This document shows positions 1 to 13,386 of a stretch of DNA of 64,000 bases, in pieces. Both the position numbers and the translations under genes were made by a program. Each line of letters starts with the position of its first letter. The first letter of the stretch is position 1. This DNA is from Aphelenchoides besseyi. Lineage: Eukaryota; Nematoda; Chromadorea; Rhabditida; Aphelenchoididae. The DNA is taken from the NCBI GenBank assembly GCA_024699855.1, contig JAMPIQ010000001.1, forward strand, positions 14,074,001-14,138,000, given 5' to 3'. The notes beneath the pieces are model-generated. The model was given only the letters and a program-made list of their open reading frames with translations. It made no database searches and had not been told where the DNA came from.

Positions 1-2297
1 ACAATTGTATTCAACCGTGGGATTCTCGCACAAACAAACCAATGGCGGAAGCCTTCTTTTGTTGTATGAGATCAATTATGAAGTCTTGCGCAATTGATAT
101 GATAATTCACTAATCGTGGTTGTTGAAAGATGTAAGAAGTTTAACGAAAAAAACGAATTGATGCCGCTAAATGGTATTAGAATCGCTAAAGCATAGAACT
201 ATTTTGGCCCTTCGGATTCTCGTTACCAATTTCGTGCTCTCATTTGAGCCATCTATTGAGTTCTTCCATAAACGTTTGCAACTGCAGCCCCAATCCGGGA
301 GTTTTATGACTGCGAATGAAAAGAAACGAGTTGACTGGAACAGAAAGTTTCGAAAGTACAAAACCGTAGGGTTACGGTAGCCGACATTTTGAGTTTAAGT
401 TTGTCAAAAATTAACGTTTGTTTTAAGAGATTTACCATTTGGAGCTTAAAACTGAATTCGTCTGTCTTCTTTGGTACCATCGTATTTGTTAATTTCCCGT
501 CAACTGTCGGCGCAAATACGTCAGTTAATACCAACGAAGTGGAACGTGATGGGAGGAAAAAAAGTTGAGACGAAAGGTTGATTTCGTCGTTAGAAGTGTA
601 ACAAAACGATGTAACAGAAGCTATTTATATACTACGGATACATAATCACTATGTTCGTGTGCGTTAACTGTTTAGATCTCAAAATAGAAAACTGGGGAGG
701 TCAAAATGCGAATCTTCAGACTATTCGGTTGCTCAGTGATTATGCGACGGCACTCGTTGAAAATGTTAACACTCCCTCGCACTTCAAACTCTTCATTTCA
801 AAACGGCATTAATATGCAAAACAAAGCATATGGTTGACATTTCGGTCCCAACTTTCAACGCTTCTGCGTTACGTCAAAACGACCAAACAGATGGAGCGAA
901 TACACGAAAAAGTTTTTAGGGAATTGGAGAGTATTAAAAGAATGATTAGTGACGAAATGCGGAGGTTACTTTCAATACGATCGCGTGTCGGCGATTAGAA
1001 CGGAAACTGCCGCAGTTTTCTAATTGAATAACATAGGTGGTCAGATGGAACAGAAAATGACCTTGTTCTCTAGTCTTATAACTCGATTCTCTTTCAGCTC
1101 TTCGATTACCGTATGTTGTTCGGGCGCGATTATCGACGCAAAAGAAACAAAAATGAAATGGAACGGAAATGCCAAAACGACTTCTTTTCAACGATTCAAT
1201 AAACAAATCACGCGGCTGATTAGGAATTTATCGTAGAGACTTCACGCTCAAACGACCTTAACCATGAATAAGAACGAAATGACGCCAAAAGCTTGTGAGA
1301 TAAAAGCATTGATTTTACGTTCTTTTGAGCTTCAGAAACCCTATTAATTGACGTCGATATTGAGTGTTGAACGAACTTCACACATTCTTGATTACCATTG
1401 GTCTTTTCAGAGCCTAAGAAACCGCCCCTGATAAGGAAACGGCCAATTGTAAACAAACGTTTTGTGACGTTCAAATCGCTCAAACATCGCCGGTTATAAT
1501 GTTAAAACCGAACTGTTCAACTATTCTTTCAATATTAAAGCACTTCCCTGACTCACGCTCTTGGACGTCACTGTGCAGTGCAAGTCGACAAGAAATCTCG
1601 ACGTTTATTCTGTTAATAGAAGTGCAAATCTTTGGGGAAATCTAACACCTACTCGCATGTTGTTGAAGTGACTTTTCACTTTCCGTATGTTCCTCAAACT
1701 GACGAATTGATTAACTCTCGCACTTCAACTAATAGTCCGCAAAATCTCATTAACCAGTCGCTGCAAAGTCACGAGTTGAATTTGCAAGGAGTTTTCCGGC
1801 CACGTAATTTCCTTCGACTGCCAAACAACCGATAAGGAGATCGTTCCCTTCGTCAACAACAACAACAAGAGTAAACAGCATCAAACAGTTCGAAACGAGG
1901 AATAAACGACAAGCACCGTGTAGTGGGAAGCAAAGATCAGTCGTAATTCTAAGACGTCCAATCGCGAGTATCATCTTTTGTTCATTTCGTGCTGCAAGTT
2001 CGCACAAATCGTCCTTCTGACGATCATTCTTTACAATCAGAGTCGAGCACAATGGTTAGCTGATGATGCCAAGATAGGCGGTTTGAAATATCGAACTTTT
2101 TATTCAAAACCACAGTCTAACAAAGAGGAGCCGAGCCATTAGCAACACTTAAGGTTTGGGTAAAAAATGTCAAAGAACCCGTGAGTTAAGTCAAAGACAC
2201 AACAATAGTGTGTTAAAATAAGTTTGCGTTTTCATGAACAAAACCAGCAATCAGCAAAAAGAGAATTGGCGTTCGAACACTCTAAATGCTTGGAAGT
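1..2297. other. no gene seen; flank 3' of unc-10
   Basis: Only short overlapping open frames occur here on both strands. None has a recognisable domain, a consistent splice structure or convincing protein-like composition. No tRNA, repeat or mobile element was recognised. It is probably intergenic DNA beyond the 3' end of the RIM gene, but distant exons of a gene to the left cannot be excluded. Confidence 0.5.
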
Positions 2298-5200
2298 TCA
2301 CATCTCCATCAGCGAGTTTTCGCTGTCCTTGCGAACTGGTGGTGCGCCGTGAAGAGATTGATTATGAAACAGTTTGTACCATCCTTCCACTGCCTGCTGT
2401 GACAACTGCAAATCGTCCAAACGAATCTGCGCAATACCCATGAACGATCTTCGCTCCATTCGACCGTAATCGCCAAGTACACTCACCTGCAGAAAGCAAT
2501 TAGTTCGGAAGCAAAGAAATAGAACTCACTTGTAACATTCGATGTTTGTAAGTTTCGGCGAACGAAAGTTTCTGATTGAAAATTGGCGCTGTGGTTTTGC
2601 GCGCAGTTTGAGTTTTTGCTTTCGCAATACACTGCTTATTATGCATCAGGTAGACTTTGACATACGGAGCTGAAAGCGAACGTTCATCCACTGGATTGTT
2701 GTCTATTGAATTACCTGGATTGATCTTTGTTCCCGGTCGAATCACCAGATTTTTGGCGCGTTTAATGTCAACAATCAATGCGCCATCTTGCAAGTACAAG
2801 CCCAACTGAATCTCGCCGAGAACGGGACTTGCAAGTGCTTGTCGACCAACAACCTTGACAAATCGATTAAATGCGTGTTGACTCAAACTCACTTGTCCGG
2901 GACCCAAATTATCGACGAATTGACCCAAAGTACCGTCGGGTAGAACCGGTTGAAAACTAAACGATTCACGGAGTTATGTTCAAAATGTGGGGAATCTTAC
3001 TTGTCGGAATGAGATGAATCAGTTGAGTCTTTACTGGACTGTTTCATGAACGGTACTGCCATTCCGGCGTCGCCATTCATTGCCATTGAATCGGGAATCC
3101 CGACTTCTTCGGATCGTGCAAAACCCGTTCGTTTTCCATCTGAAAAATTTAAAGTTCATAGACAAGATCAGTTGTCTACTAACCAGCCATTGCATTTCGT
3201 CCAGGAATCAAACGTGTCATCAAACTTTTCTTTCGTTCTTTCATCGATAATGCCGCTTGTCCAGCATTCGTTGCCGATCCACTGGTACCTCCGCCGTTTT
3301 GTGATTGACCACTCATCTCGGCTCCACCATTCAAACGTTGACTCTGTGGTCCGTCATCACCGTTCAGTTTGTTGTATGCAGAAGTCATTTCGTCCATTCC
3401 ACGTTGATTAGTTGGTTGACGACCCGCGGACTGTGGATACCGTTGATTTGAAGCATAAGCGGAATTGGCGGGATTTTCGTAGAAATGACGATGTGGCGAA
3501 TAAGTTGGAATATCTTGCAGATTCATTTGCTGTTGCATTTGTTGTTCTTCTTCACGATTTGCAGCTCTAAAATAAACTGATTAGTTTTTGTTGTACAACC
3601 GTAGACACACCGTTTTTGCATACTCTGCGCGCTGTTCGCACTCAACGTCTCCGATCCATCGCTTCCATAACCGGATTGTTCTTGTAGAATCAGTTCTCGT
3701 TGTCGATTCGACATGAATTCCATTCCATCCATTGGACGATGCGGTTGTTGGTGGCCCGTGGATTGATTTGATGTTGATGGATGAGCAGCGGGTTGGTGCC
3801 TTGACTGCTGATTGGGCTTTTGCCCGGTATACATCATCGAATCATTTGGCGCGTATCCTTGAGGTGGATATTGAGCGTTATAGGGATCGTATGGTTGAGA
3901 TCGTTGAGTATTTTGATGTTGTGGAATGGTTGTGGTTTTGTGATGGGAACGAGTTGTCGGTTCATCGTACGCCTCTTCGGTTATTGGCTGATTGCGATAG
4001 GCCGATGATCGAGTCTCAAAATCAGCAACTAAAACAATTTAAAGGCTTGAAGAAAAATGTTTCAACTCACTATGCCGAAAACCAGTGGCCGAACGTGGTC
4101 GTCGATAATACGGATTGTTGTGAGCTGATGGTCGTGAATATTGTGACTGAACGTGATCGGAAAGATAACCATTGTTACCCCATTCAATTTCATCGTATTT
4201 CGACCTGTGACCACCAACTGTTGGATCTTGTTCCAGGAATTCTCGAGCATGTGAGTAGTGACCACCGGTTGTGTGAAATTTGCTGTTCACATCTGAAAAC
4301 AAAGATAGAAACCACCTTTAGGTTGCAAGTACCGTAATCCCGTCGCTGATCATCGCAAGTTGCTGATTGACTTCTGTAGCGTTCTTGTTGTTGTGAGTAA
4401 CCGTACGGACTGTTAATTCGACTTTGACGTGCTCGCTGAAACAACCGCAGAGTAAAACTAATGGCTATGAAGACTGACCATTCTCAACGGGTTCTCATCG
4501 TCCATATCAACCAACGGATAAGAAAAGTGTTGATTGTCCAAGAGAATTTGCGACAAATCGATTACCGTCTCGCCCAAGAACTCATGACCATTGTACTGAT
4601 CGTAATCCCAAACGGTGATCTAAAATAGTCGACCAGTCAGACAGTCCTTCAATGACAGCACATCAGCCATTTTATGAAACAGTTCTATTCAAAAAAAACT
4701 CACTTCCAAAACACGTTTTGCCAAATCGCCACCATTGAGTCCATAGTAGAAAAAACATCTGAAACAAAATCGATGATTGAAGTAGCTTAAATACTTCAAA
4801 CTCACTCATTCCAAACCGGATTCAATGTCTCATAAATGACTTTTGATTGCCGACGACTCTCTTCACTAAAATCAGTCATCAGTTCACGAATCGTGATTGA
4901 TAACTAACCTTCGATTAGGCAACAAAAAGATCTTAACGTAGGGATTGCGCAACGTGCCGTTCGTTCGTGGAGGTAAATCGACCGCTTGATAGATGGTAAT
5001 CAGAAGTTCACGCTCGTGACTCAAGTACAACAAAGAGAACTAAAATTTGGCCAATTACTCGCGCAGCTTGTATTAAACTCACTTCTAACTTTCCCAAAAC
5101 GTTTCCACGATGTCGAGGCGACAAGTTCTTGTGGATAACCGTGGAGTTAAGTCCCGGCTCAACTTCGTGCATGAAAGCCATTTGCGGATTGACTAGTGAC

Positions 5201-8200
5201 TTCGAGTGAGGAATTCGATAGTGATCGCCAAGATAGGGATGTGAAATGCCGGCTAAAATATAAAGACAAATTAACTCAATTTGTTTGACCACCCACTCGA
5301 AGCTCCGTAGTCGGAATGCGCAACTGGAGAATGTTGTTGCGGACGAGCGGAGTGGCCGCTGGATTGTGCAAGTCCACGATGTGCGAAATCATCGGCAGTA
5401 GGCGACTGAGCTGAACGTGAGACAATCAACTCGACTTTCGGAGAGTTTTTGGCCGCGCTGATCACTTGATAGACGCCTTCGTGAGTCAGATTTTGCAGAA
5501 TCTCGCCGTTCCATTCGAGTACTTCGTCGCCTAAAGTCTTTGATTACTGAAAAGAAACGAGCAACTTACCGGGTCTTAGTTGACCAACAAGATCGGCAAC
5601 AGATCCCGGTTTGACTTGAGTAATGAAAGCACCCAAACGACCGGTAGTCGAATGACGACCGCCAATCACCTTCAATCCCAAATCACCGTTGTCATTTTCG
5701 GGTCGTTGCAAAATAATGTGCCCAATCAAACGACGTTGATCGGCGGACGGTTGCCATGAGACCGGTTGCTGAAATTCGACGTGATTGTTTGAATATTGCT
5801 ATCAAAAATACCTGAAGAAATTGACGTATTTTCGTCGCCAGCGTGCTGCCCGCAACCACGTAGTTCAGAGCGGGTGTTGAGGTCGAAGAATTGATGTCGT
5901 GAAGACCGAGACGAGAAGTTGGAAGTGAGGTCGTGAATCCTGAAAAGAGCGAACACTTATTGAGAATCAAGGGATTTGGCGGCTGATTGACGGCCATCGG
6001 CGGAAATTGGTTGATGTTTGACATGCACGAGACAAGGTGAATAATTAGGTCCTTTGGGGAGCGAGGTTTCGTGAAATCGAATTTGTGGTCTGGTTTCCGA
6101 CTCCAGCGTAAAGCTGCGCATAATCAGCAACTGCGTGATTAAAACCCACTAACTATACGCACAAAAGAACAAAGAATGGCGGACACAAAAGCGGAGAGTT
6201 CTCATCAATGGCACGTTCTTTTAAGTTCGCTTCCCCTCGTCGAATCTCGGCAACCTCCTTCTGTCTCTTCTGACGTCAAACGGGCGGTGGAATACACTTG
6301 TTTTTATTACCGCTCGGTCTTCCAACTTTCGTTGAACGCAAAACCCGAGGCCTTTCACCCCGAAAACGAAAGTAATCATCGTATACGACCGTAAAACGCG
6401 TCTCCTCTCAATTTTACAACAATAAAAAAGGTGATCGAATTGGAAACAAATTGCTTCGCCAAAACGCATCGATTACACTCGAGAGTCCGAAGGGAAAACC
6501 GAAAAACGTTTTCGAGGCCAACGGACAGGCAACGAAAATCCATTTGGGGCTGTTTTTTGCGTGGAGGTGTGCGTCTGTGTTCCACCCAACAAACTCACCA
6601 GTCGCATTAACAGAGGGGCTGGTCTTCGTGAAACGCTGATTCCCGTATATGTACTTCAACAAATCTGAAAACTCGGAGATTAGCAGCGAAAAGTAAAAAC
6701 TGACCTTTTTCGGAGAACTCCGAGTCCATGGTTGAGTGTCGACGTGAAACGGCATTCACACCACCGATCTCATCGTCTTCACTGGACGACAATGAACGAA
6801 TTTGTCTGAAAAAGGAACCCGTTCAATGATCACCATCGATCATCTCACCTCGACAGTTTTCCTCTACGCATTCGAGTTCCGCCGTGAAGAGTTGTCGGAC
6901 CCGCAGTCCGACTATGATATGCGTCCATTGAAGTGCCTTCGGGAACGGCGGGAACCCGCGACTCAACGGCCGATCCACGATGTCGGACGGCACGTGAATT
7001 CGGATCGCTTCTCGCGATTGTAGACTTTTCAGTTCGCTGTCTCAGTCGAGGATCAGTCGTTGAAGTCGGATGACGACCGTTTACGTAGTCCACGGGCTGA
7101 GTTTCGGTTTTCGATCTCACCGCATGAGCATCGTACGAACGTTGAGGTTTCAGAGCCGTCGATTTGCTCTGTGAGGGAGTTTGCTCGACGCGCCTTGTTT
7201 CCGTCGATGAAGTCGGCTGCTGATGAGTTGGTGGCCTCTGGGTTGTCGTTTGTGATCTCGTCGGTTGACTGACAGGCTTTGACGGTTGAACAGCGGATTG
7301 TTGCTGTTGTTGAGGAATTGGTTGCTGGGACAAATTGACGGCATTCGGTATCGCACCATTCATTTTGACGTTTTCGGCCTAAAACAAACAAATCACTTCG
7401 GATGACCACTTCGACGCGCTTCTTGGACTCAACAGACAAAGTTGGACGACTTTTTACGCAAAGAAATTTTTTGGACTGTTGGCAAAAAAGACAAATTGAA
7501 TTTGATGGACATTCCCGCCTTCATTGAAAATTGACATCAACACCGCCTAAGGCTCAAATCCTGATGGAATCTTGCAACATCTAATCCGAAAGATTAGGGA
7601 CTTTTGAAGGCATCTGCAGAAGCAAAAACAAAAGCCAAGAGATTCGCCAAGGTAACTCGACGGAGTTCGCTCTTTGACCGTTTTTCGTGGATTACCCGAT
7701 TGATAAGGCGACTACGAAAATTGACAGGAATTGGAATTTGGCACGTAGACACAAATTGAGAACTCACTTCAACTGACGGCTGTCGATGAATTTGCGGCAC
7801 GACGGCGGAAGTGGTGGCGTTTTGGGGCGACGACTGTGATCCTACGGCCGTTTCTTCGAACTCGTCCGGTGCTCCGCTCTGCGAATTGGACGGTGAAATG
7901 CCGCTGAAAGGTAGAAGAAAACATCGAATATCGTTGATTTCCCATCCGGAAGTTACCTTTTCGCCTGATCCGCTTGAAACCATTTGCCGGAACGTGCGAA
8001 CAGCTCCTGACGCTTCTGACACGTCGAACACGCCCAAATGTTCTGAAAGAGCAAGAAAAAAAGTTGGTTGGTCGCCGTTCATTGGCTTCCGCTACTAATC
8101 CGCTGATTAGCACCAATGAGAAAACTCACTCGATTCTTGTGCGTCGTGCGTCCGCCGCAACGTGCGCAAGAACGCAGTTCGCAATGAAAACACTTGTGTC

Positions 8201-8537
8201 CGATTCCGTCGGCGAATTTCGTTTTCTGACAAATTTGGCAAATTGCGTCGTTCTGCGTCCCGACCAATTTGCGTGCGTTCTCTTTGCGCTCGTTGATCAG
8301 CTTTTCGATGTCGTCCAGTTCTTTATCCGCTTTCCTGTAAACCACTCTCGATTCCCCGACGCAACAACGAGAACTCACTGCGCAACTTCCGTCTCTTTCT
8401 GTTCTTCTTCCTTCTGTCGTTGAAAGACCTGTTCGATTATCATACGCTCTTCCTCGCTCAAATGCGACAGCTGAAAAGAAGAAGAAGATTGGCGGAACGT
8501 GGAGTGTGGATCTTACATCGGGCATGTCGGCAATCAT
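2298..8537 (-). CDS. unc-10: RIM / UNC-10, presynaptic active-zone scaffold (multi-exon)
   Basis: RIM binds vesicle Rab3/Rab27, UNC-13 and calcium channels to dock and prime synaptic vesicles. All RIM domains are present in order on the minus strand. The start is MIADMPDLSHLSEEER at 8537, spliced onto the Rab-binding helix (QRQKEEEQKE) at about 8.4 kb. The FYVE-type zinc finger follows, with paired CxxC sites and CARCGG at 8.1-8.3 kb and NIWACSTCQKRQE at about 8.0 kb. A long Pro/Ser/Gln linker runs through 6-8 kb. The PDZ domain (GDLGLKVIGG, RLGAFITQVKPGS) lies at 5.3-5.75 kb, C2A (NPYVKIFLLP, VWDYDQYNGHEFLG) at 4.5-5.1 kb and C2B (APYVKVYLMHNKQCIAKAKT, GDYGRMERRSFMGIAQ) at 2.3-2.95 kb. C2B carries a longer insertion than vertebrate RIM before APYVKVYL. 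Introns are mostly 40-60 bp. The start is the first in-frame ATG after an acceptor; an out-of-frame ATG lies just upstream, so a more 5' exon is possible. Confidence 0.93.
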
Positions 8538-10786
8538 TTCGCCGTGACATTCGCTGATTGCCAGTCGGTCTACGCAATTCGAGCCAAAACAAAAAAGAAA
8601 ACGTTTGGCTGAAACAACAAAAATGAGAACGCGCACTGGAACGACGGAAAACGATCATTATCGTGAGACGGTTTTTGGTCGGCAAAATGTTCGGGATTTG
8701 AAAAAAATTAAAAAAAGGAATGATAATTGGTTTAACAGAAGAAGCGGAAGAAAACGGGAAATCCGCGGTCCCGCATGACGCGAAATGACGAATCAACGCG
8801 CACGCAACGGATGAGTTACCAATTCCAGCAAACAAAGAACGTGCGTTTACCGTTACGTTTATCAAAAAAACCGTCGTATTCGACCGAAACGCTTCCTCTC
8901 TCGCTCTTGTTCCTCATTTTCGGTTCTCGAGGACGTGGCACATTTCGCCGCGTTTTTTGTTGTCGGGCATTGAGAATCAGTGAAGGGTGTTTTGATACCG
9001 CGACAAAAGGAGCGAAAAGGGGGTTTCTTTATTCTTACGCACCACACACAAAGATTCTCACATCGCACGAATTCGCTCGAAGGCGCGAATTTTTGATCAA
9101 GAAACTTTGGGCAAACGTTTTGACCTCTGCACTTCGTGGACAGAGAAACGCACGGAAACGGTTTTTTTCGGTTTCGCGTTTTCGAGCGTAAAATACGCGG
9201 AAAAAGTTGAGCTCGGCATTTGAAACACCAAAAAAATGAATCGCAATCGCGGATTGGATTTCACGGCCCACGTTTCGCGAATGGACGATTCCGATTGACG
9301 AATCAGCGGATGAGAGCGCGGGGAATCGAAAATGAATTCGCAGCGGCGCATCGAAATTTTAGATATGAGAACCGTCCACTACACGGCTTAATCTCTCCAT
9401 GGAACGGAGATTGCAGAACGGAGGGAACGGCCATGACAACGTGTTTTAACGACCGAAATGAGTCAATTTGCAGCGCAGAATTGGACTGTCGAGCGGGAAT
9501 GGGCAGCGAAATTTCAACGTCCGAAGTCAACGGGCGTTTCGTTCACATCGACGGACTGGTGAAACTTGAGCGTATGCAAACATTTTTGTCGTCCTTGGAT
9601 TTGGCCCTCCGACAATCATTTCCATATTTACAGCCACTTGTCAATCAATTAACGGAATTAGCAGTTGCGGCTTCGCGCCGGTCAGGTCGAAGCGCGTAAT
9701 AATCGAAAGTGACGGCGAGAGAAATCGCGGCGTCGTTTCGCGCTCGTTCGCAGAATTAATTCGAACGCGACGTCAAGAAGACGGCGAAGATCGTTTTTGG
9801 AGGCTCGGCGAATTTATGGCCGTCGACGCGAAAAGCGGATTTTCGTAACGCAAATCGCCAACAAAAAAACCGATAGAGTCGAAGAAAAAACGATGCGCGC
9901 GCGTCTCGGACGTCGAAACAAAAACATCGAAACGCGTTTTTTCCAATTTTTCTTTCGGACTCCGACGGCATTTTGAGAAGATCGTTCGAAGACGAAAAAA
10001 CACTTCTTTTCATCTCAAATTGACGTTAAAAATGATAATCAGTCGGCGAAGAAGAACACGCAACTCGACGGCCGCTCTTTCTGTCAATTTCGCTGCGTCT
10101 TCGCCCGCCGTCGACGTCCGCGCTAATTGGAAACGCCAAAAAACTAAACGGTTTGGACAAAAACGAAAATTCGATGATGAGTAACACGCGTCCGAAACGA
10201 ACCGACTTCTTTTTTTTGGAAAGCTTCAAAATCGCGAAAAAGCGCGGAGCGGCGCTTCGAAAGCGAATCCTGAGAATTAATCAGGATTCTCAAAAAAAAG
10301 AAACGAAAGCACGTCCTGGACCGACGTACCGAATTCCAATGAGCTCGTTGCGCATTCGAAATTCCGGCCGAGACGCGCGTACGAAACGCGGAATCGTGAC
10401 GTACCAAGAAAAGAAAGGTGAACTGGAGATTAGGATTCGTGAACTTAATCCGCGAATCTGCAGAAGAAAAAACACACAAAATTGGTCAGGACTTCGTTTT
10501 GCACGTTCTTTCGCCTTCAAACGTTTCTCTCGTTCTTCTTTCTGCTCCTCTTCCACACACGCAGAAATTGCGTCCGAGTCCCGGATTTCTCTTGTCTCTG
10601 GCCGAGCGAGAGAGGCACACACGCAGTAGTGTCCAATAAAATTGCGCCATTCGAGGGAAAGAAATCTTTTGGACTAAAAATGGCAGAATGGCCGCCGTCG
10701 CGTTTGGACCGAAAAAAGAGGACGTGCGTTTGACTCTTCAGAAGAACTATCGATTCTCGTCGCTACTTTTTTGGCTTAGAATTTGC
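8538..10786. other. 5' flank of unc-10, no supported gene
   Basis: This stretch is rich in TCG/CGA/CGT words and has unusually long overlapping open frames on both strands, up to about 160 codons (for example 9220-9699 plus and 10153-10629 plus). None has a recognisable domain, and the frames overlap antisense ones of similar length, which suggests few stop codons rather than coding. It most likely holds the unc-10 promoter and 5' UTR exons. Confidence 0.45.
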
Positions 10787-11350
10787 AGCTAAAATACGAA
10801 CTAATTTGCACACTGAACAGTTGGAGCTCAATCGGTGAACTTGTTCTGCTAATCAATGGATCGGTAAGGAAGCTATGAAGCACAGCAGCAGGACACCTTC
10901 TTCAACAAACGGAATCGTACAACAAAGGAGGTCCTTGTAGTTTGCTAAACAAGCGTCCTGATGAGCAAACAGATCTCCATTCCACCAACGCTTCCAACAA
11001 ACCAATCAAGAAGTTCACTTGCTTGGAATGAGTTCACTCGTAGGAACTCCAACTTGACAGTCCGATTGGACTTCTGAAGCGATAAAATCAGATGTTGTCT
11101 TTAGATGATCAACTACAAGAAAATCAAATTTCTTTATTTGAAGTTAAAAACGGGAATTTAATCCCACAAGTGAAATTCTGGAACAGGAAGATTGGCCTTA
11201 AAAGACATAAACTGGTACAACTTACGTTAACTTGATTGTTTGCTCTATTGAAGCTAATTAATTGGATTGTTGAGCTGAAAACATCGTTTTTGATTGATAC
11301 TAGATTGACCGAAATCTTTCCGTCATTCTCGGTATTTTCTTACCTGCTCG

Positions 11351-11605
11351 TCAAAGTTGTCCCGCCTGCTGTTGAGGATATTGTAGTTGAGGTACTTGTT
11401 GTTGTCCAACTTGCTGTTGTGGCACTTGTAGTTGCGGAACTTGAAGTTGAGGAACTTGTAGTTGCGGGACTTGCAGTTGAGGTACTTGAAGTTGAGGAAC
11501 TTGCTGTTGAGGAACTTGTAATTGAGGAACTTGTTGTTGCCCAACTTGCTGTTGTCCAACTTGCTGTTGTCCAACTTGTTGTCCAACTTGTTGTTGTGGA
11601 GTATT
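11351..11605 (-). repeat. 15-bp minisatellite coding QV[PG]Q[LQ] pentapeptides
   Basis: The 3' end of copy A is a tandem array of 15-bp units, read on the minus strand as QVPQL, QVPQQ or QVGQQ. Most codons are CAA/CAG, GTT/GTA/GTC, CCT/CCC and CTT/CTG/TTG. Units vary at synonymous positions, so the array is not a fresh expansion. It is absent from copies B and C. Confidence 0.88.
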
Positions 11606-12610
11606 CGTAGGTTGGTGACCCCTCTTCGCCGGATCATCTTCTTCTTGATTCTCGGCATCATCAGTATCGTCCGGTTTGCGCTTGGAACCGCCTTTCGAAA
11701 AGAGTTTGCGTTTGCCTTTGCGCTTGCCTTTCGCCTCCTCCTTGTCGTCTTTGTGCTTTGGACGGTACCAGAACCAATAGACACAGAAGGCGATGATCGC
11801 CAACACAATGAGCACACCGCTAAATAAGAACTGTCATTTTAGTAGATGAATTCGTACTTACACAACTATGAGTGCGATCCATCCGCCTCCCAGTCCTGCA
11901 CCGTCGGCATTGTTTTGATTCGAGCCAGACCCGTCACCGTTGGATCCTTTCTTCTGTGGCGCCCCCTGAAAAAAATTGATATAATTTCCGTTTTTGCTTC
12001 AAACTCACGAATTCGAATTTCATACCGGCAATTGCTTCGTCAAGTTCAACATAGACATCGATCGTATATTTGGGAGAATCACCGGTGAAAGTGGGCGAGC
12101 AAGGTATTGGGAACTCAAAACCGCTCTTTTGCGCGAACGTTATTTTGTCTTCTTCCAGTTCAAAGGTCAGATCAAAATTCATTGTTTTATCACCTGCAAA
12201 GAAAAGTAAAAATTACTTCAAATTTTCATTTACCGACTTTGTACGTGATATCATCGCCTGATTTACGCATCTTTCCTTTGATCTCGCAACCGCCGAAATC
12301 GAAAGTGACACTGGAAATTGAATGCAAGTTAACTTCACTATTACTTACTCTATACCGCTCTGAGAAATATCGACGTCATCGGCTGAGAAGGTTCCCTTGA
12401 GCGATTTGCCAGCCGTCTCCAACGTTGTTTTACCGCTCTTGGCCTTTGCGTCAAAAACCCTGGAAGAGTTTTTGAAATGAATCCCAGAACTTCGATTTAA
12501 ACGCACGTTTTTTCTCCGTCTGAACTGAATTGACCGGACACGAGGACCATCGAATGTCCGATGAAGAGCAGAAGAACGCCGAAGCTGCGAAGCGACACAC
12601 CGGAGCCCAT
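11351..12610 (-). CDS. unrecognised type I membrane protein with Gln-rich pentapeptide tail (copy A)
   Basis: I do not recognise the family. Six exons are inferred. The protein starts at 12610 with a signal peptide (MGSGVSLRSFGVLLLFIGHS). About 150 luminal or extracellular residues follow, with motifs DFGGCEIKGK, FDLTFEL and PIPCSPTFTG and two cysteines that could pair. A Gly/Asn-rich stalk leads to one membrane segment (WIALIVVGVLIVLAIIAFCV, then YWFWY) and a Lys/Arg-rich juxtamembrane stretch (KGKRKGKRK) that fits a cytoplasmic side. An acidic patch (DDTDDAENQEEDD) is followed by about 17 pentapeptides of the form QV[PG]Q[LQ], ending at TGA. The longer open frame upstream of the signal peptide has no ATG. 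It could be a receptor, an adhesion or a cuticle-associated protein; the sequence does not say which. Confidence 0.72.
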
Positions 12611-12715
12611 CGCAGAGCCGAAATCGATCCAACTGTCTTTCGACGAGAAACAAACCCAAATGACAACTTTTGGATTCTTTCGATCTTCGGTTAACTTCAA
12701 ATTAGTGATTCAAAT

Positions 12716-12754
12716 ATGCAAATGAGCTCGTTTTGAATTGCTAGCTATGCAAAT
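12716..12754. promoter_or_regulatory. paired ATGCAAAT octamers upstream of copy A
   Basis: Two exact octamers (12716-12723 and 12747-12754) lie about 105-145 bp upstream of the copy A ATG, 31 bp apart start to start, or about three helical turns. ATGCAAAT is the classic POU-domain binding site. The pair is conserved in all three tandem copies. Function is inferred. Confidence 0.5.
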
Positions 12755-13386
12755 CTGTGATGTTCTTTTAGCAATGTTCCACATGTTCAGGTGATGACCT
12801 CGATTAGCCCGATGTTAAGGCCTTTTATGTGTATAAGTATCAGCCTGATGGTGCGCTGTAGAAGGCAAGAGCTACGCGAACGTTTACTTGTTAGTTCAGA
12901 GTTTACAGCAAATGCGAACCAATTTGCACACTGAACAGTTGGAGCTCGATCGGTGAACTTGTTCTGCTAATCAATGGATTGGTAAGGAAGCTATGAAGCA
13001 CAGCAGCAGGACACCTTCTTCAACAAACGGAATTGTACAACAAAGGAGGTCCTTGTAGTTTGCTAAACAAGCGTCCTGATGAGCAAACAGATCTCCATTC
13101 CACCAACGCTTCCAACAAACCAATCAAGAAGCTCACTTGCTTGGAATGAGTTCACTGGTTGGAACTTCAACTTGACAGTCCGATTGGACTTCTGAAGCGA
13201 TAAAATCAGATGTTGTCTTCTTCAGATGGATCAACTACAAGAAAATCAAATTTCTTTATTTGAAGTTAAAAACGGGACATTTAATCCCACAAGTTAAATT
13301 CTGGAATGTGAAGATTGGCCTTAAAAGACATAAGCTGGTAAAACTTACGTCAAATCAACTGTTTTTCGTCCTGGTCCTTTGTGCCT

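Noticed and set aside
9220..9699. 160-codon plus-strand frame upstream of unc-10
   Set aside because: No domain, no splice support, antisense frames of similar length; attributed to low stop-codon density.
12497..12700. Longer N-terminus for the tandem membrane proteins upstream of MGSGVS
   Set aside because: The upstream part of the frame has no ATG in any copy; the ATG giving the signal peptide is the sensible start.
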